A stretch of 64,000 nucleotides of DNA from the NCBI RefSeq assembly GCF_023555375.1, contig NZ_JAJSEE010000002.1:389001-453000 (forward strand). The letters are read 5' to 3'. The stretch is from Guyparkeria hydrothermalis (GTDB lineage Bacteria > Pseudomonadota > Gammaproteobacteria > Halothiobacillales > Halothiobacillaceae). This document shows, piece by piece, positions 1-9,582 of this stretch; position 1 is the stretch's first letter; each line of letters begins with the position of its first letter. A program made the position numbers and the translations under genes. The notes under the pieces were generated by a model that did not search any database, was not told where the DNA came from, and worked only from the letters and a program-made list of their open reading frames with translations.

Positions 1-1
1 G

Positions 2-352
<351 letters not shown>

Positions 353-368
353 GTTGCGACCGGCGGAT

Positions 369-1445
369 TCAGCCGTCGATCAGGCGTTCGAGGCGGTAGG
401 GCGTCGCGTCGAGGCGAGTCTCGCGCCCGGCCATGCGGTCGGCGAGTAGTTCCGCTGCGGCGGGCGCCATGGCCAGGCCGTTTCGATAGCCGCCCGTGTT
501 GGCCCAGAGGCCGCCGATGGCCGGGTGTTCTCCCAACAGCGGGAGTTCGTCGGCCGAGCCCGGGCGCAGACCGGCCCAGCGATGGGTGATCCGCGCCCCG
601 GTCAGTTGCGGCCAGAGGCGGCAGGCCGTGGCGTGCAGTCGCGCCTGGGCCGCCTCGTCCACCGTCTTGTCGAATCCTGCGTTTTCCACCGTGGACCCGA
701 TCACCACCGAGCCATCGCGGCGCGGGATCAGGTAGACCCCGCCGTCCATCAGGATGCGATCGAGCCCGTTCTCCGCACGCGGTTCGAGGCGCAGCATCTG
801 GCCCCGGACCGGGAACAGGCTGCCGTCTGGCAGCCCCGGGATCAGCGACTCGCTCCAGGCACCGGCCGTGACCACGACCCGGTCGGCCTGCAGTTCGCCT
901 TGGCCGGTCGCGACCCCGGTCACGCGCCCGTTCTCCAGCAGCAACCCCTCGGCCGCGCAGTGCTCGCGCAGCGCGATGCCGCGTGCGTGCAGGGTGTCGG
1001 TCAGCGCGTCCAGCAGGTAGGGGTTGCGCACGTTGGCCACCTCGGGCAGCCATAGGGCATGGGTTTCGGCCTGCCGACGCCATTGGTGGGCGATGCCGAC
1101 GGATTCGAGCGTCGCGCCGATCGACTCGACCGTCTCGCCGTCACCGATCGGGTCGAGGATTTCCATGCCGGTGACCCAACGTTCGGGGTCGACGGGCGAG
1201 TCGAGCGAGTCGAGCAGGGCGGGGTAGCGGCGCATGCCCTCGGCGGCGAGCCGCAGGACGGGCATGGGGTAGCGCCAGGCATACAGGGGGCAGAGGATGC
1301 CGCCACCGGCCCAGGAGGCCTCGGTGCCGGCGCGATCGCGATCGAGCACGACCACCGAGGCGCCGTCCCGTTCGAGGGCCAGGGCGCTGGTCAGGCCGGC
1401 GATGCCGGCGCCGACGACGATGATGTCGAAGCGGGTCGAGCTCAC
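369..1445 (-). CDS. thiO: Glycine oxidase ThiO-like FAD-dependent amine oxidoreductase
   Basis: A 358-residue DAO-family flavoenzyme. The N-terminal dinucleotide-binding motif GAGIAG is at residues 12-17, followed by the acidic end of the second strand (VVVLDRD). WAGGGILCPLYAW follows near residue 45, and the C-terminal motif TGGYRNGLAMAP matches the flavin-binding end of ThiO proteins. ThiO oxidises glycine to iminoglycine for the thiazole ring of thiamine; other small amines are possible substrates, because no thiS or thiG is adjacent. The start is GTG at 1445 with a poor ribosome site. Transcribed leftward, downstream of tRNA-Gly. Confidence 0.85.
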   Translation of the reverse strand: MSSTRFDIIVVGAGIAGLTSALALERDGASVVVLDRDRAGTEASWAGGGILCPLYAWRYPMPVLRLAAEGMRRYPALLDSLDSPVDPERWVTGMEILDPIGDGETVESIGATLESVGIAHQWRRQAETHALWLPEVANVRNPYLLDALTDTLHARGIALREHCAAEGLLLENGRVTGVATGQGELQADRVVVTAGAWSESLIPGLPDGSLFPVRGQMLRLEPRAENGLDRILMDGGVYLIPRRDGSVVIGSTVENAGFDKTVDEAAQARLHATACRLWPQLTGARITHRWAGLRPGSADELPLLGEHPAIGGLWANTGGYRNGLAMAPAAAELLADRMAGRETRLDATPYRLERLIDG

Positions 1446-1561
1446 GGGAAGACGATGCCACCTGGCTCGGACACGGCCCGATTCCCGCCATGGCGGAGTC
1501 AGGCAGACCCCGTGACGCCCCCATGGGGTGGGGCGGTATCGGGGGCGGCGTCCGGGAAAAC

Positions 1562-1635
1562 TGGAGCGGGTGAAGGGAATCGAACCCTCGTCTTAAGCTT
1601 GGGAAGCTTCTGCTCTACCATTGAGCTACACCCGC
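1562..1635 (-). tRNA. tRNA-Gly (anticodon CCC)
   Basis: The minus strand reads GCGGGTG at the 5' end, pairing with CACCCGC before the discriminator T and an encoded CCA. The D arm is GCTC..GAGC, the anticodon loop is TTCCCAA (anticodon CCC), and the T loop is TTCGATT on an AGGG/CCCT stem. The molecule closely resembles E. coli glyU. The outermost anticodon-stem pair is G-A rather than a Watson-Crick pair. It decodes GGG. Confidence 0.96.
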
Positions 1636-1645
1636 AGGATTGGTC

Positions 1646-1846
1646 TGTCCCGCCGCCATTCCTGTGACCTTCAGCGCCCGGTTGAATCGACAGTGCCGAT
1701 TCAACCGGGCTCCCGTTGGGCGAGCCGGGCAGGGCTCATCCGCGGCGTTATGGCTCTTGGCAAGGGCGTTGCCATTACCGGCGAGCCATGCCTTGCGGCT
1801 AAGCCCTTCCCGACACGCTGAAGGCTACAGGAATAGCGGCGGGACA
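1646..1846. repeat. Structured intergenic element with 31-bp terminal inverted repeats (MITE-like or ncRNA)
   Basis: The arms at 1646-1676 and 1816-1846 are inverted copies matching at 28 of 31 positions. Inside lie a perfect 14-bp hairpin with 7-nt loop (1676-1710), GAGCC/GGCTC (1722-1737), and ATGGCTC/GAGCCAT (1750-1756 and 1783-1789) enclosing GGCAA/TTGCC (1759-1763 and 1769-1773). There is no convincing reading frame. It fills most of the 273-base gap between the PilU-like gene and tRNA-Gly. A small non-autonomous mobile element or a folded RNA would both fit; neither is proven. Confidence 0.75.
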
Positions 1847-1908
1847 CACCGGGGGCAATTATCCTGTCCGGCCGGCGCAAACGCAAGCCGGCGATCGGTT
1901 CGCGGGGT

Positions 1909-3063
1909 TCAGTCGAGCGGCGGCAGTTCGTCGCTGTCGGACTTGTCGCTCTTGATCCCGCTGGAGTCGGCGGCAGCGGCCTTGAGCTCGTCCTGGCCGC
2001 TGCCGAAGCTCATCAGCCATTCCATGTTGCTGCGGCTGTCGGCATTCGCCAGCGCCTCGTCGCGCGAGATCAATCCCTTCTTGAAGAGATCCAGGATCGA
2101 CATGTCGAAGGTCATGGTGCCGGCCGAGGCGTTCTTCTCCATCGATTCCTTGATCGCGTCGACCTCGCCGCGCTTGATCAGGTCGGAGACCAGCGGCGTG
2201 TTGATCAGGATCTCGACGGCCGGCAGGCGTTTGCCGCCGCTGCCGATGATCAGACGCTGCGAGATGATCGCCTTGAGGTTGAGCGACAGGTCCATCAGCA
2301 GCTGGTCGCGCGACTCGGAGGGGAAGAAGCGGATGATCCGGTCGAGCGCCTGGTTGGCGTTGGTCGCGTGCAGGGTGCTGATGCACAGGTGGCCGGTGTC
2401 GGCGTAGGCCAGTGCGTGTTCCATGGTCGCCCGGTCGCGTACCTCGCCAATCATGATCACGTCGGGTGCCTCACGCAGGGCCTCCTTGAGGGCCGCGGCG
2501 TAGGAGCGGGTATCGACACCTACCTCGCGCTGGTTGACCACCGAGTTGCGGTGCCGGAAGGCGAATTCCATCGGGTCCTCGACCGTGAGGATGTGCCCCG
2601 GGCGTGCCTCCGCGCGGTGGTCGATCATGGCCGCGAGCGTGGTCGACTTGCCCGAGCCGGTCGCGCCGACCACCAGGATCAGGCCGCGGCGTTCGGTGAT
2701 CAGGTCCTCGACCACCATCGGCAGGTTGAGGTCGGCCGCACGCGGGATCTCCGCCTGGATGTAGCGGATCACCAGCGACCACTCGCCGCGCTGCATGAAG
2801 ACGTTCATGCGGAAACGGCCGATGCCCGGGCGCGACAGGGCGACGTTGAGCTCGAGGTTCTCGAGGAAGTCGTCGATCTGGTGCTGGTTGAGCACCGAGC
2901 GCGCCAGTTCCTCGACCTGGCCGCTGCGCAGCCGGTCTTTGCCGATGAAGCGCATCTCGCCCTGGATCTTGATCGCCGGCGTCGTGCCGCTGGAGAAGTA
3001 CAGGTCGGAGCCTTCCTTGTCGGCGAGCAGCTTCAGGTAGGGTTCGAGGCTCAGTTGGCTCAT
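1909..3063 (-). CDS. PilU-like type IV pilus retraction ATPase (paralogue)
   Basis: A 384-residue PilT/PilU-family hexameric ATPase of the inner-membrane pilus machine. Walker A GATGSGKST is at residues 133-141, the Asp box HILTVEDPMEF near 157-167, Walker B DVIMIGEVRD at 201-210, and the His box HLCISTLHA at 225-233. The C-terminal tail is Ser/Asp-rich and low in complexity. It lacks the AIRNLIRE motif seen in the pilT gene of this cluster. The neighbouring gene at 3096-4241 is the better PilU orthologue, so this looks like an extra copy tuning retraction force or surface sensing. Last of three co-directional ATPase genes. Confidence 0.88.
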   Translation of the reverse strand: MSQLSLEPYLKLLADKEGSDLYFSSGTTPAIKIQGEMRFIGKDRLRSGQVEELARSVLNQHQIDDFLENLELNVALSRPGIGRFRMNVFMQRGEWSLVIRYIQAEIPRAADLNLPMVVEDLITERRGLILVVGATGSGKSTTLAAMIDHRAEARPGHILTVEDPMEFAFRHRNSVVNQREVGVDTRSYAAALKEALREAPDVIMIGEVRDRATMEHALAYADTGHLCISTLHATNANQALDRIIRFFPSESRDQLLMDLSLNLKAIISQRLIIGSGGKRLPAVEILINTPLVSDLIKRGEVDAIKESMEKNASAGTMTFDMSILDLFKKGLISRDEALANADSRSNMEWLMSFGSGQDELKAAAADSSGIKSDKSDSDELPPLD

Positions 3064-3095
3064 GTGTCAGCGTCCTGTTGAGGTCGTGGGGCGGC

Positions 3096-4241
3096 TCAGT
3101 CGGCCTCGACCTTGAGGTCGTCTTCCGAATCGTCCTGGCGGCTCTTGGGCAGGCCGCGCTTGCTCTCGAGCTTGATGCGCAGGCGCAGGTCGTTGACCGA
3201 GTCGGCCTTGCTGATGGCCTCGTCGTAGTCGACCTGGTGGCTGTCGTAGAGATCGAACAGCGCCTGGTCGAAGGTCTGCATGCCCAGCTCGCGCGAGCGC
3301 TTCATCACTTCCTTGATCTCGGAGACGTCGCCCTTGAAGATCAGGTCGCCGATCAGCGGGGTGTTGATCAGCACCTCGACGGCCGGCACCCGGCCCTCGC
3401 CATCCGTCTTTCTCAGCAGTCGCTGCGAGATCACCGACTTCAAGTTGAGCGACAGGTCCATCAGCAACTGCTGGCGTCGCTCCTCGGGGAAGAAGTTGAT
3501 GATGCGGTCGAGCGCCTGGTTGGTGTTGTTCGCGTGCAGCGTGGCCAGACACAGGTGGCCGGTCTCGGCGAACGCGATGGCGTGATCCATGGTCTCGCGG
3601 TCGCGGATCTCGCCGATCAGGATCACGTCGGGGGCCTGGCGCAGGGTGTTCTTCAGTGCCGCGGCGAAGGATTCGGTGTCCACGCCCACCTCGCGCTGGG
3701 TGACGAGGCAGCCCTTGTGCTTGTGGACGAACTCGATCGGGTCCTCGATGGTGACGATGTGCCCGCGCGAGTTCTCGTTGCGGTAATCGAGCATCGCCGC
3801 GAGCGAGGTCGATTTACCCGAGCTGGTCGCGCCGACGAAGATCACCAGGCCGCGTGCGGTCATGGCGATCTCGCCGAGGACGTCCGGCAATTTCAGATCA
3901 GCAAAATTGGGGATGTCCGAGCGGATCATCCGCAGGACCATGCCCTCTGAGCCACGCTGCATGAAGGCGTTGACACGGAAGCGCGCGATCCCTGGCAGGG
4001 CGATGGCGAAGTTCGCCTCGTGGGACTCCTCGAAATGGGCCACCTGCTTGTCCGTCATGATCGAGCGGACCAGCATCTGGGTGTTTTCCACCGAGAGCTT
4101 CTGGTCGGTCAGGTGGACGACCTTGCCGTCGATTTTGGCCGACGGCGGGGCGCCGACGGTGACGAACAGGTCGGAGGCGTCGCGTTCGACGGCCCGCTTG
4201 AGGAGGGCCTGTACGTAGTTGGCTGCTTGCTGACGGTCCAT
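3096..4241 (-). CDS. pilU: Type IV pilus retraction ATPase PilU
   Basis: A 381-residue PilT-dependent accessory retraction ATPase. I place the start at ATG 4241 (MDRQQAANY), because the longer upstream reading adds an unrelated basic stretch absent from the family. Walker A GATSSGKST at residues 137-145 has Ser where Gly is commoner. HIVTIEDPIEF starts near 161, and Walker B DVILIGEIRD is at 205-214. TQREVGVDTESF and HLCLATLHANN match PilU closely. The C terminus is highly charged. It follows pilT and precedes a second PilU-like gene, suggesting one pilT-pilU-pilU2 transcript. Confidence 0.92.
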   Translation of the reverse strand: MDRQQAANYVQALLKRAVERDASDLFVTVGAPPSAKIDGKVVHLTDQKLSVENTQMLVRSIMTDKQVAHFEESHEANFAIALPGIARFRVNAFMQRGSEGMVLRMIRSDIPNFADLKLPDVLGEIAMTARGLVIFVGATSSGKSTSLAAMLDYRNENSRGHIVTIEDPIEFVHKHKGCLVTQREVGVDTESFAAALKNTLRQAPDVILIGEIRDRETMDHAIAFAETGHLCLATLHANNTNQALDRIINFFPEERRQQLLMDLSLNLKSVISQRLLRKTDGEGRVPAVEVLINTPLIGDLIFKGDVSEIKEVMKRSRELGMQTFDQALFDLYDSHQVDYDEAISKADSVNDLRLRIKLESKRGLPKSRQDDSEDDLKVEAD

Positions 4242-4376
4242 CGTAAGTTCCCGGCTTGCGTTCTCCGCCTGGCCAGCACGTGCTGGTCGCTGCGGATCGA
4301 GTGAGCGGGGCGAGCGCACAATTTATGGCCGGCCACGGCTGGCGTCGGCCCGCGCGGTTGCCCCGGCGCGTGGCAG

Positions 4377-5426
4377 TTACATGAAGTCGTTCTTGTTCTT
4401 CGCCCGACCCCGAGCCAGCTCCTTGGAGACCACGCCGCGGCTGACCAGTTGCTTGAGGTTCTGGTCGAGCGTCTGCATGCCCTGGGCCTGGCCGGTCTGG
4501 ATCGCTGAGTACATCTGGGCGACCTTGTTCTCGCGGATCAGGTTGCGGATGGCCGGCGTGCCCAGCATGATCTCGTGCGCCGCGACGCGCCCGCCGCTGA
4601 TCTTCTTGAGCAGCGTCTGCGAGATGACCGCGCGCAGGGACTCGGAGAGCATCGCGCGCACCATGTCCTTCTCCGCCGACGGGAAGACGTCGATGATCCG
4701 GTCGATGGTCTTGGCCGCCGAGTTGGTGTGCAGCGTGCCGAAGACGAGGTGACCGGTTTCCGCGGCGGTCAGCGCCAGTCGGATGGTCTCGAGATCACGC
4801 AGCTCGCCCACCAGGACCACGTCCGGGTCTTCGCGTAGCGCGGAGCGCAGGGCGGCGTTGAAGCTGTGGGTGTCGCGATGGACCTCGCGCTGGTTGACCA
4901 GGCACTTCTTCGAGTCGTGGACGAATTCGATCGGGTCCTCGACGGTGAGGATGTGGTCGTTGCGGTGGTCGTTGATGTAGTCGACCATTGCCGCGAGCGT
5001 GGTCGACTTGCCCGAGCCGGTCGGGCCGGTGACCAGCACGATGCCGTTGGGGTAGTCGCACAGGTCCTGGAAGACCTTGGGCGCGTCGAGCTGCTCGAGG
5101 GTGAGTACCTTGCTCGGGATGGTGCGGAACACCGCACTCGCGCCGCGGTTCTGGTTGAAGGCGTTGACACGGAAACGGGCATGGCCGCGCAGTTCGAAGG
5201 AGAAGTCGACCTCGAGATTGTCCTCGTACTCCTTGCGCTGCCGGTCGTTCATGATGTCGTACACCATGGTGTGGACATCCTTGTGTTCCATCACCGGCAC
5301 GTTGACCTTGCGGATGTCGCCGTCGATGCGCACGCGAGGTTGCTCGCCGGCCGACAGGTGGAGGTCCGATGCCCCGTTCTTGACGGTGAACATCAGCAGG
5401 GAGTCGATATCTCGGGATTCGGCCAT
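4377..5426 (-). CDS. pilT: Type IV pilus retraction motor ATPase PilT
   Basis: A 349-residue hexameric motor that depolymerises pilin and powers twitching. The start chosen is ATG 5426 (MAESRDIDSLL), about 12 bases after AAGGA; the open frame continues upstream but without family similarity. Walker A GPTGSGKST is at residues 134-142, HILTVEDPIEFVH at 158-170, Walker B DVVLVGELRD at 202-211, and TLHTNSA near 231-237. The diagnostic PilT motif AIRNLIRE is at 292-299. It is divergent from yggS, the arrangement common in Pseudomonas and relatives, and first gene of the pilT-pilU-pilU2 set. Confidence 0.95.
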   Translation of the reverse strand: MAESRDIDSLLMFTVKNGASDLHLSAGEQPRVRIDGDIRKVNVPVMEHKDVHTMVYDIMNDRQRKEYEDNLEVDFSFELRGHARFRVNAFNQNRGASAVFRTIPSKVLTLEQLDAPKVFQDLCDYPNGIVLVTGPTGSGKSTTLAAMVDYINDHRNDHILTVEDPIEFVHDSKKCLVNQREVHRDTHSFNAALRSALREDPDVVLVGELRDLETIRLALTAAETGHLVFGTLHTNSAAKTIDRIIDVFPSAEKDMVRAMLSESLRAVISQTLLKKISGGRVAAHEIMLGTPAIRNLIRENKVAQMYSAIQTGQAQGMQTLDQNLKQLVSRGVVSKELARGRAKNKNDFM

Positions 5427-5480
5427 GCGATCGTCCTTTGCGGGGGAAGGCCCCGTTACAAGTCCATTGGTGGTGCCTGT

Positions 5481-5521
5481 CGAAGGCCCGGAGGCCCCGT
5501 GGTGACGGGGCTCGGCCTTCG
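5481..5521. other. Nested hairpin in the pilT/yggS divergent region
   Basis: CGAAGGCC (5481-5488) pairs with GGCCTTCG (5514-5521), enclosing GCCCCGT (5494-5500) paired with ACGGGGC (5505-5511) around a GGTG loop. It lies 39 bases before the proposed yggS start and 55 bases before the pilT start. No U-tract follows on either strand, so it is not a typical terminator. It could sit in the 5' leader of either gene. Confidence 0.5.
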
Positions 5522-5559
5522 TTGCAGACAAGGTGAAACGAACACGCACAAGGTGCAAG

Positions 5560-6219
5560 ATGGGAAATCGAGAAAGCGCATACCGCGGCATCGTCGGGCG
5601 GATTGCCGCCGCCGCTGAGAGTCGGTCCGAGCCGGCGGGCGAGGTGAGGCTGGTGGCCGTGAGCAAGCGCCAGCCGGTCGAGGCGATCCGGGCACTGGCC
5701 GAGCTGGGCCAGCGCGACTTCGGCGAGAACTACCTGCAGGAGGCCCTCGACAAGCAGTCCGAACTGGCCGACCTGTCCTTGACCTGGCATTTCATCGGGC
5801 CGATCCAGTCGAACAAGACCCGCGCGATCGCCGCGCACTTCGACTGGGTCCACAGCGTCGATCGCGTCAAGGTTGCCCGGCGCCTGGGGGAGCAGCGCGA
5901 TCCCTCGTTGGCGCCACTGAAGGTCCTGATCCAGGTGAACGTCGACGGCGAGGAGAGCAAGTCCGGCGCCGACCCGGCGGACGTGCCCACCATCGTCGCC
6001 GCCTGCGCCGAGTCCCCCACGCTCGAGTTGCGCGGGCTGATGTGCATCCCGCGGCCCGGTAACACGACGGTGTTCGAGCAACTGGCCGCCCTCAACCGCT
6101 CGTTGCCCGAGCCCCTGCCCGATCTCTCGATGGGCATGAGCGGCGATTTCGAGGCCGCGATCGCCGCCGGGGCCACGATCGTGCGCGTCGGTACCGCCCT
6201 GTTCGGGCCACGAGACTGA
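5560..6219 (+). CDS. yggS: YggS-type pyridoxal-phosphate homeostasis protein
   Basis: A 219-residue single-domain TIM-barrel PLP carrier of the COG0325/PLPBP family, which buffers vitamin B6 and amino-acid pools without known catalysis. The PLP lysine is K36 in VAVSKRQP. FGENYLQEAL, WHFIGPIQSNK, RGLMCIP and the C-terminal LSMGMSGDFEAAI..G.T.VRVGTALFG are all family signatures. I choose ATG 5560, preceded by AAGGTG, over a GTG 27 bases upstream. It is first of a yggS-proC-yggT run, the classic arrangement in many proteobacteria. Confidence 0.93.
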   Translation: MGNRESAYRGIVGRIAAAAESRSEPAGEVRLVAVSKRQPVEAIRALAELGQRDFGENYLQEALDKQSELADLSLTWHFIGPIQSNKTRAIAAHFDWVHSVDRVKVARRLGEQRDPSLAPLKVLIQVNVDGEESKSGADPADVPTIVAACAESPTLELRGLMCIPRPGNTTVFEQLAALNRSLPEPLPDLSMGMSGDFEAAIAAGATIVRVGTALFGPRD

Positions 6220-6303
6220 ACGTGTCCGGGCCGTTCCCGGTCGCCATTCGTGTTATTTTCTTAGGCCTTCGTTCCCGTTCACGTACAGCTGGCAGGTGAG
6301 ACA

Positions 6304-7143
6304 ATGAATGCCTCGCGGATAGCGTTCATCGGTGGTGGCAACATGGCCGCCGCATTGATTGGCGGCATGCTCAAGGACGCGCCGGCCGGCGCCCGGCCCT
6401 CGATCGTGGTCGCCGAGCCGGATGCCGATCGGCGTCGCGGACTCGCCGACCAGCTGGGTGTCGAGGTCACCGAGGTCAACCACGCGGCCATCGACGGGGC
6501 GCAGCTGGTGGTCCTGGCGGTCAAGCCGCAGGTGATGCAGACCGTCGCCGAGGGTCTCGCGCCGCAGCTGGCCGCCGGCCAGCTGGTGGTCTCGATCGCC
6601 GCCGGCATCCCGGTGGCCGCGTTGGCCCGTTGGCTCAACGGCCACGCCGCGATCGTGCGTGCCATGCCCAATACCCCGTCGATGGTCGGCTGCGGTGCCA
6701 CCGGGCTGTTCGCCGCCGAGGCGGTCAGCCGCGAGCAGCACAGCGATGCCGAATCGCTGATGCGTGCGGTGGGCGTGGTCCAGTGGCTCGAGGACGAGGC
6801 GCAGATCGACGAGGTCACCGCGCTGTCCGGCAGCGGCCCTGCCTACGTGTTCTACCTGATGGAATCGATGCAGTCGGCGGCCGAGGGCATGGGCATGGCG
6901 CCCGACGTGGCGCGCCTGCTCACCCTGGAGACCGTCTTCGGTGCCGCCAAGCTCGCGTTGGCGGCCGACGATTCGCCGGCCGAGCTGCGCCGCCGGGTCA
7001 GCTCGCCGGGCGGGACCACCGAGCGGGCGATCGCGACCCTGGACGAGGCGGGCGTGCGCGATGCCTTCGCCCGCGCCATTCGTGCCTCGCGCGATCGCAG
7101 CCGCGAGCTGGCGGCCGACGTCGACAAGCGCGCGGCGGATTGA
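6304..7143 (+). CDS. proC: Pyrroline-5-carboxylate reductase
   Basis: A 279-residue cytosolic enzyme reducing 1-pyrroline-5-carboxylate to proline with NAD(P)H. The Rossmann motif IGGGNMAAALIGG is at residues 9-21. The dimerisation/substrate region VTALSGSGPAYVFYL lies around 172-186, and the C-terminal signature RRRVSSPGGTTERAI follows. Length is typical (about 270). Ribosome site AGGTGAG precedes ATG 6304. It lies between yggS and yggT, 84 bases after the former. Confidence 0.96.
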   Translation: MNASRIAFIGGGNMAAALIGGMLKDAPAGARPSIVVAEPDADRRRGLADQLGVEVTEVNHAAIDGAQLVVLAVKPQVMQTVAEGLAPQLAAGQLVVSIAAGIPVAALARWLNGHAAIVRAMPNTPSMVGCGATGLFAAEAVSREQHSDAESLMRAVGVVQWLEDEAQIDEVTALSGSGPAYVFYLMESMQSAAEGMGMAPDVARLLTLETVFGAAKLALAADDSPAELRRRVSSPGGTTERAIATLDEAGVRDAFARAIRASRDRSRELAADVDKRAAD

Positions 7144-7203
7144 ATCGATCCCAGTCGGGGCGGCCCGTCGGCCGCCAACCAACAACCTGTCGAGTGATTT
7201 CAG

Positions 7204-7755
7204 ATGAGCGGTAGCTTCGGTGATCCGAGCGTTTTCCTGATCCGGGTGCTTTTCGAGCTGGTGGCCTTCGTCGCCTTCGCCCGGTATTTCCTGCAACTGT
7301 TCCGGGCGAATTTCTACAACCCGGTGACCCAGGCGATCGTCAAGATCACCGACCCGGTGCTCAACCCGCTGCGCACGGTGATCAAGCCGGTCGGTCGCCA
7401 CGACCTGGCCGCGCTGGTGTTCGGCGTGGTCATGGTGGCGCTGATGGTCTGGGCGATCACCGCGATGCAGGGCGTGGGCATGACCGGCACCGGGGTGTTC
7501 ATCGGCACGGTCTACTTCACCTTCCTGACGGTGACCAACCTGTTCTTCTGGACCGTGCTGCTGCGCGCGGTGGCCTCCTGGCTGGGCAACGACCGCTCGC
7601 CGGGCGTCGCCTTTCTCGCCGATCTCACCGACCCGGTGGTCGACCCGGTCCGCCGCGTGCTGCCGCCGATCGGTGGGATCGATCTCTCGCCGCTGGCCGT
7701 TTTGCTGATCATCCAGGTCGCCCAGATGGTGGTCGGCAACATGCTGATGGGCTGA
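7204..7755 (+). CDS. yggT: YggT family integral membrane protein
   Basis: A 183-residue inner-membrane protein with two YGGT repeats. Each repeat is a hydrophobic pair with an amphipathic N-P-hydrophobic turn: [21 protein letters not shown] near residue 38 and [24 protein letters not shown] near 142. About four membrane segments are visible. Relatives are linked to osmotic tolerance and cell-division or chloroplast-nucleoid functions, but the molecular role is unsettled. Last gene of the yggS-proC-yggT run; metX starts 31 bases later. Confidence 0.9.
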   Translation: MSGSFGDPSVFLIRVLFELVAFVAFARYFLQLFRANFYNPVTQAIVKITDPVLNPLRTVIKPVGRHDLAALVFGVVMVALMVWAITAMQGVGMTGTGVFIGTVYFTFLTVTNLFFWTVLLRAVASWLGNDRSPGVAFLADLTDPVVDPVRRVLPPIGGIDLSPLAVLLIIQVAQMVVGNMLMG

Positions 7756-7786
7756 ACGCGACGGGATGAATGCCAAGGGGACGTTG

Positions 7787-8980
7787 ATGAGCGCATCCAC
7801 GACAGACAACGCCGCGGTTCACGGTGCAAGCGCCCAGCCGGGTTCGGTAGGGCTGGTCGAGCCGCAGACCGCGCGCATCGACACGCCGCTGCTGCTCGAT
7901 TGCGGTCGGCGTATCGAGAGCTATGACCTGGTCTACGAGACCTACGGCGAGCTCAACGAGCGCGCCGACAATGCCGTGCTCATCTGCCACGCGCTGTCCG
8001 GGGACCACCACGCCGCCGGTCGGCATCGCCCCGAGGACCGCAAGCCGGGCTGGTGGGACACCGCCATCGGCCCGGGCAAGCCGATCGACACCGATCGCTT
8101 CTTCGTCGTCTGCGTGAACAACCTGGGTGGCTGCAAGGGCTCGACCGGGCCGCTCTCCGAGAACCCGGAGACCGGGCGCCCCTACGGCCCGGACTTCCCC
8201 ATCCTGACCGTGCGCGACTGGGTCAACAGCCAGCACGCCCTGATGCGCCGGCTCGGCATCTCGCGCTGGGCGGCGGTCACCGGTGGCAGTCTCGGCGGCA
8301 TGCAGGTGATGCAGTGGGCGATCAGCTACCCGGAGGCGATCGCCCACGCGGTGGTGATCGCCGCGGCGCCCAAGCTCTCGGCGCAGAACATCGCCTTCAA
8401 CGAGGTGGCGCGCCAGGCGATCATCACCGACCCGGACTTCCACGACGGGCGCTACGCCGAGCACGGCGTGATCCCGCGCCGCGGGCTGATGCTCGCGCGC
8501 ATGCTCGGCCACATCACCTACCTGTCGGATGATGCCATGCGCGCCAAGTTCGGCCGCGAGCTGCGCTCGGGCAAGGTGCAGTATGGCTTCGACGTGGAGT
8601 TTCAGGTCGAGTCCTACCTGCGCTATCAGGGCACCAGCTTCGTCGACCGCTTCGATGCCAACACCTACCTGTTGATGACCAAGGCGCTGGACTACTTCGA
8701 CCCGGCCGCCGAGGCCGACGACGATCTCGCCACCGCGCTGGCGCCGGCCACGGCCCGTTTCCTGGTGGTGTCGTTCACCTCGGACTGGCGCTTCTCGCCG
8801 GCCCGCTCGCGCGAGATCGTTCGCGCGCTGCTGGCCTCGGGCAAGTCGGTCTCCTACGCCGAGGTGGAGGCGCACCAGGGGCACGATGCCTTCCTGATGC
8901 CGATTCCCTACTACCACCAGGTGCTGCGTGGCTACTTCGACAACATCGCCCGTGATCTGACCGAGGAGGGCCGCGCATGA
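7787..8980 (+). CDS. metX: Homoserine O-acyltransferase MetX
   Basis: A 397-residue alpha/beta-hydrolase-fold acyltransferase that activates homoserine for methionine synthesis. The catalytic serine is S168 in TGGSLGGMQ; the aspartate is D333 in [10 protein letters not shown]; the histidine is H366 in [20 protein letters not shown] near 111-122 is the oxyanion region. ATG 7787, with AAGGGG just upstream, is preferred over an ATG seven codons earlier. Whether acetyl- or succinyl-CoA is used cannot be read by eye; several gammaproteobacterial MetX enzymes use succinyl-CoA. It overlaps metW by four bases (ATGA), implying coupled translation. Confidence 0.94.
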   Translation: MSASTTDNAAVHGASAQPGSVGLVEPQTARIDTPLLLDCGRRIESYDLVYETYGELNERADNAVLICHALSGDHHAAGRHRPEDRKPGWWDTAIGPGKPIDTDRFFVVCVNNLGGCKGSTGPLSENPETGRPYGPDFPILTVRDWVNSQHALMRRLGISRWAAVTGGSLGGMQVMQWAISYPEAIAHAVVIAAAPKLSAQNIAFNEVARQAIITDPDFHDGRYAEHGVIPRRGLMLARMLGHITYLSDDAMRAKFGRELRSGKVQYGFDVEFQVESYLRYQGTSFVDRFDANTYLLMTKALDYFDPAAEADDDLATALAPATARFLVVSFTSDWRFSPARSREIVRALLASGKSVSYAEVEAHQGHDAFLMPIPYYHQVLRGYFDNIARDLTEEGRA

Positions 8981-9582
8981 ACCGTCCCGACTGGGATATC
9001 GTCACCGGCTGGATCCGCGAGGATGCCCGCGTACTCGACCTGGGCTGCGGCGACGGGGCGCTGTTGCGTCACCTGATCGCCGAGCGCAGCGTGCGTGGCG
9101 TGGGCATGGAGGTGGACGACGAGCGGGTCGCGCGCGGCGTGGCCGCCGACCTGAACGTCATCCAGGCTGACCTCGACGACGGCATTCGCGACTGGTTCGA
9201 GGCGAGGAGCTTCGATTACGTGGTGGTCAGCCAGACCATCCAGGCGATCCGGCACCCCGAGCGCCTGCTCGGCGAGATGCTCGATATCGCCTCGGAGGGC
9301 ATCGTGACGTTCCCCAACATGGGTTACTGGCGCAACCGCTGGCAGCTGGGCGTGCAGGGCATGATGCCGACCACCAAGGCGCTGCCCAACCCCTGGTACA
9401 ACACCCCCAACATCCATCTGTGCACCCTGCGCGACTTCGAGTCGCTCTGCGAGGGGCTGGGGATCGAGATCCTCGACCGGGCCGTGGTCGACCAGAACCG
9501 CCGCAGCTCGCCGCTGCTGCGCGCGCTGCCCAACTGGTTCGGCGAGCACGCGATCTACCGCATCCGCAAGCGCGTTGTGTGA
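8977..9582 (+). CDS. metW: Methionine biosynthesis protein MetW
   Basis: A 201-residue methyltransferase-fold protein. The SAM motif [15 protein letters not shown] is at residues 19-33, followed by [31 protein letters not shown] and [17 protein letters not shown], all characteristic of MetW. MetW associates with MetX and supports its activity in organisms where the two genes are paired; the start codon here overlaps the metX stop. Converges on the RsmC-like gene across a heavily folded 395-base intergenic region. Confidence 0.93.
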   Translation: MNRPDWDIVTGWIREDARVLDLGCGDGALLRHLIAERSVRGVGMEVDDERVARGVAADLNVIQADLDDGIRDWFEARSFDYVVVSQTIQAIRHPERLLGEMLDIASEGIVTFPNMGYWRNRWQLGVQGMMPTTKALPNPWYNTPNIHLCTLRDFESLCEGLGIEILDRAVVDQNRRSSPLLRALPNWFGEHAIYRIRKRVV

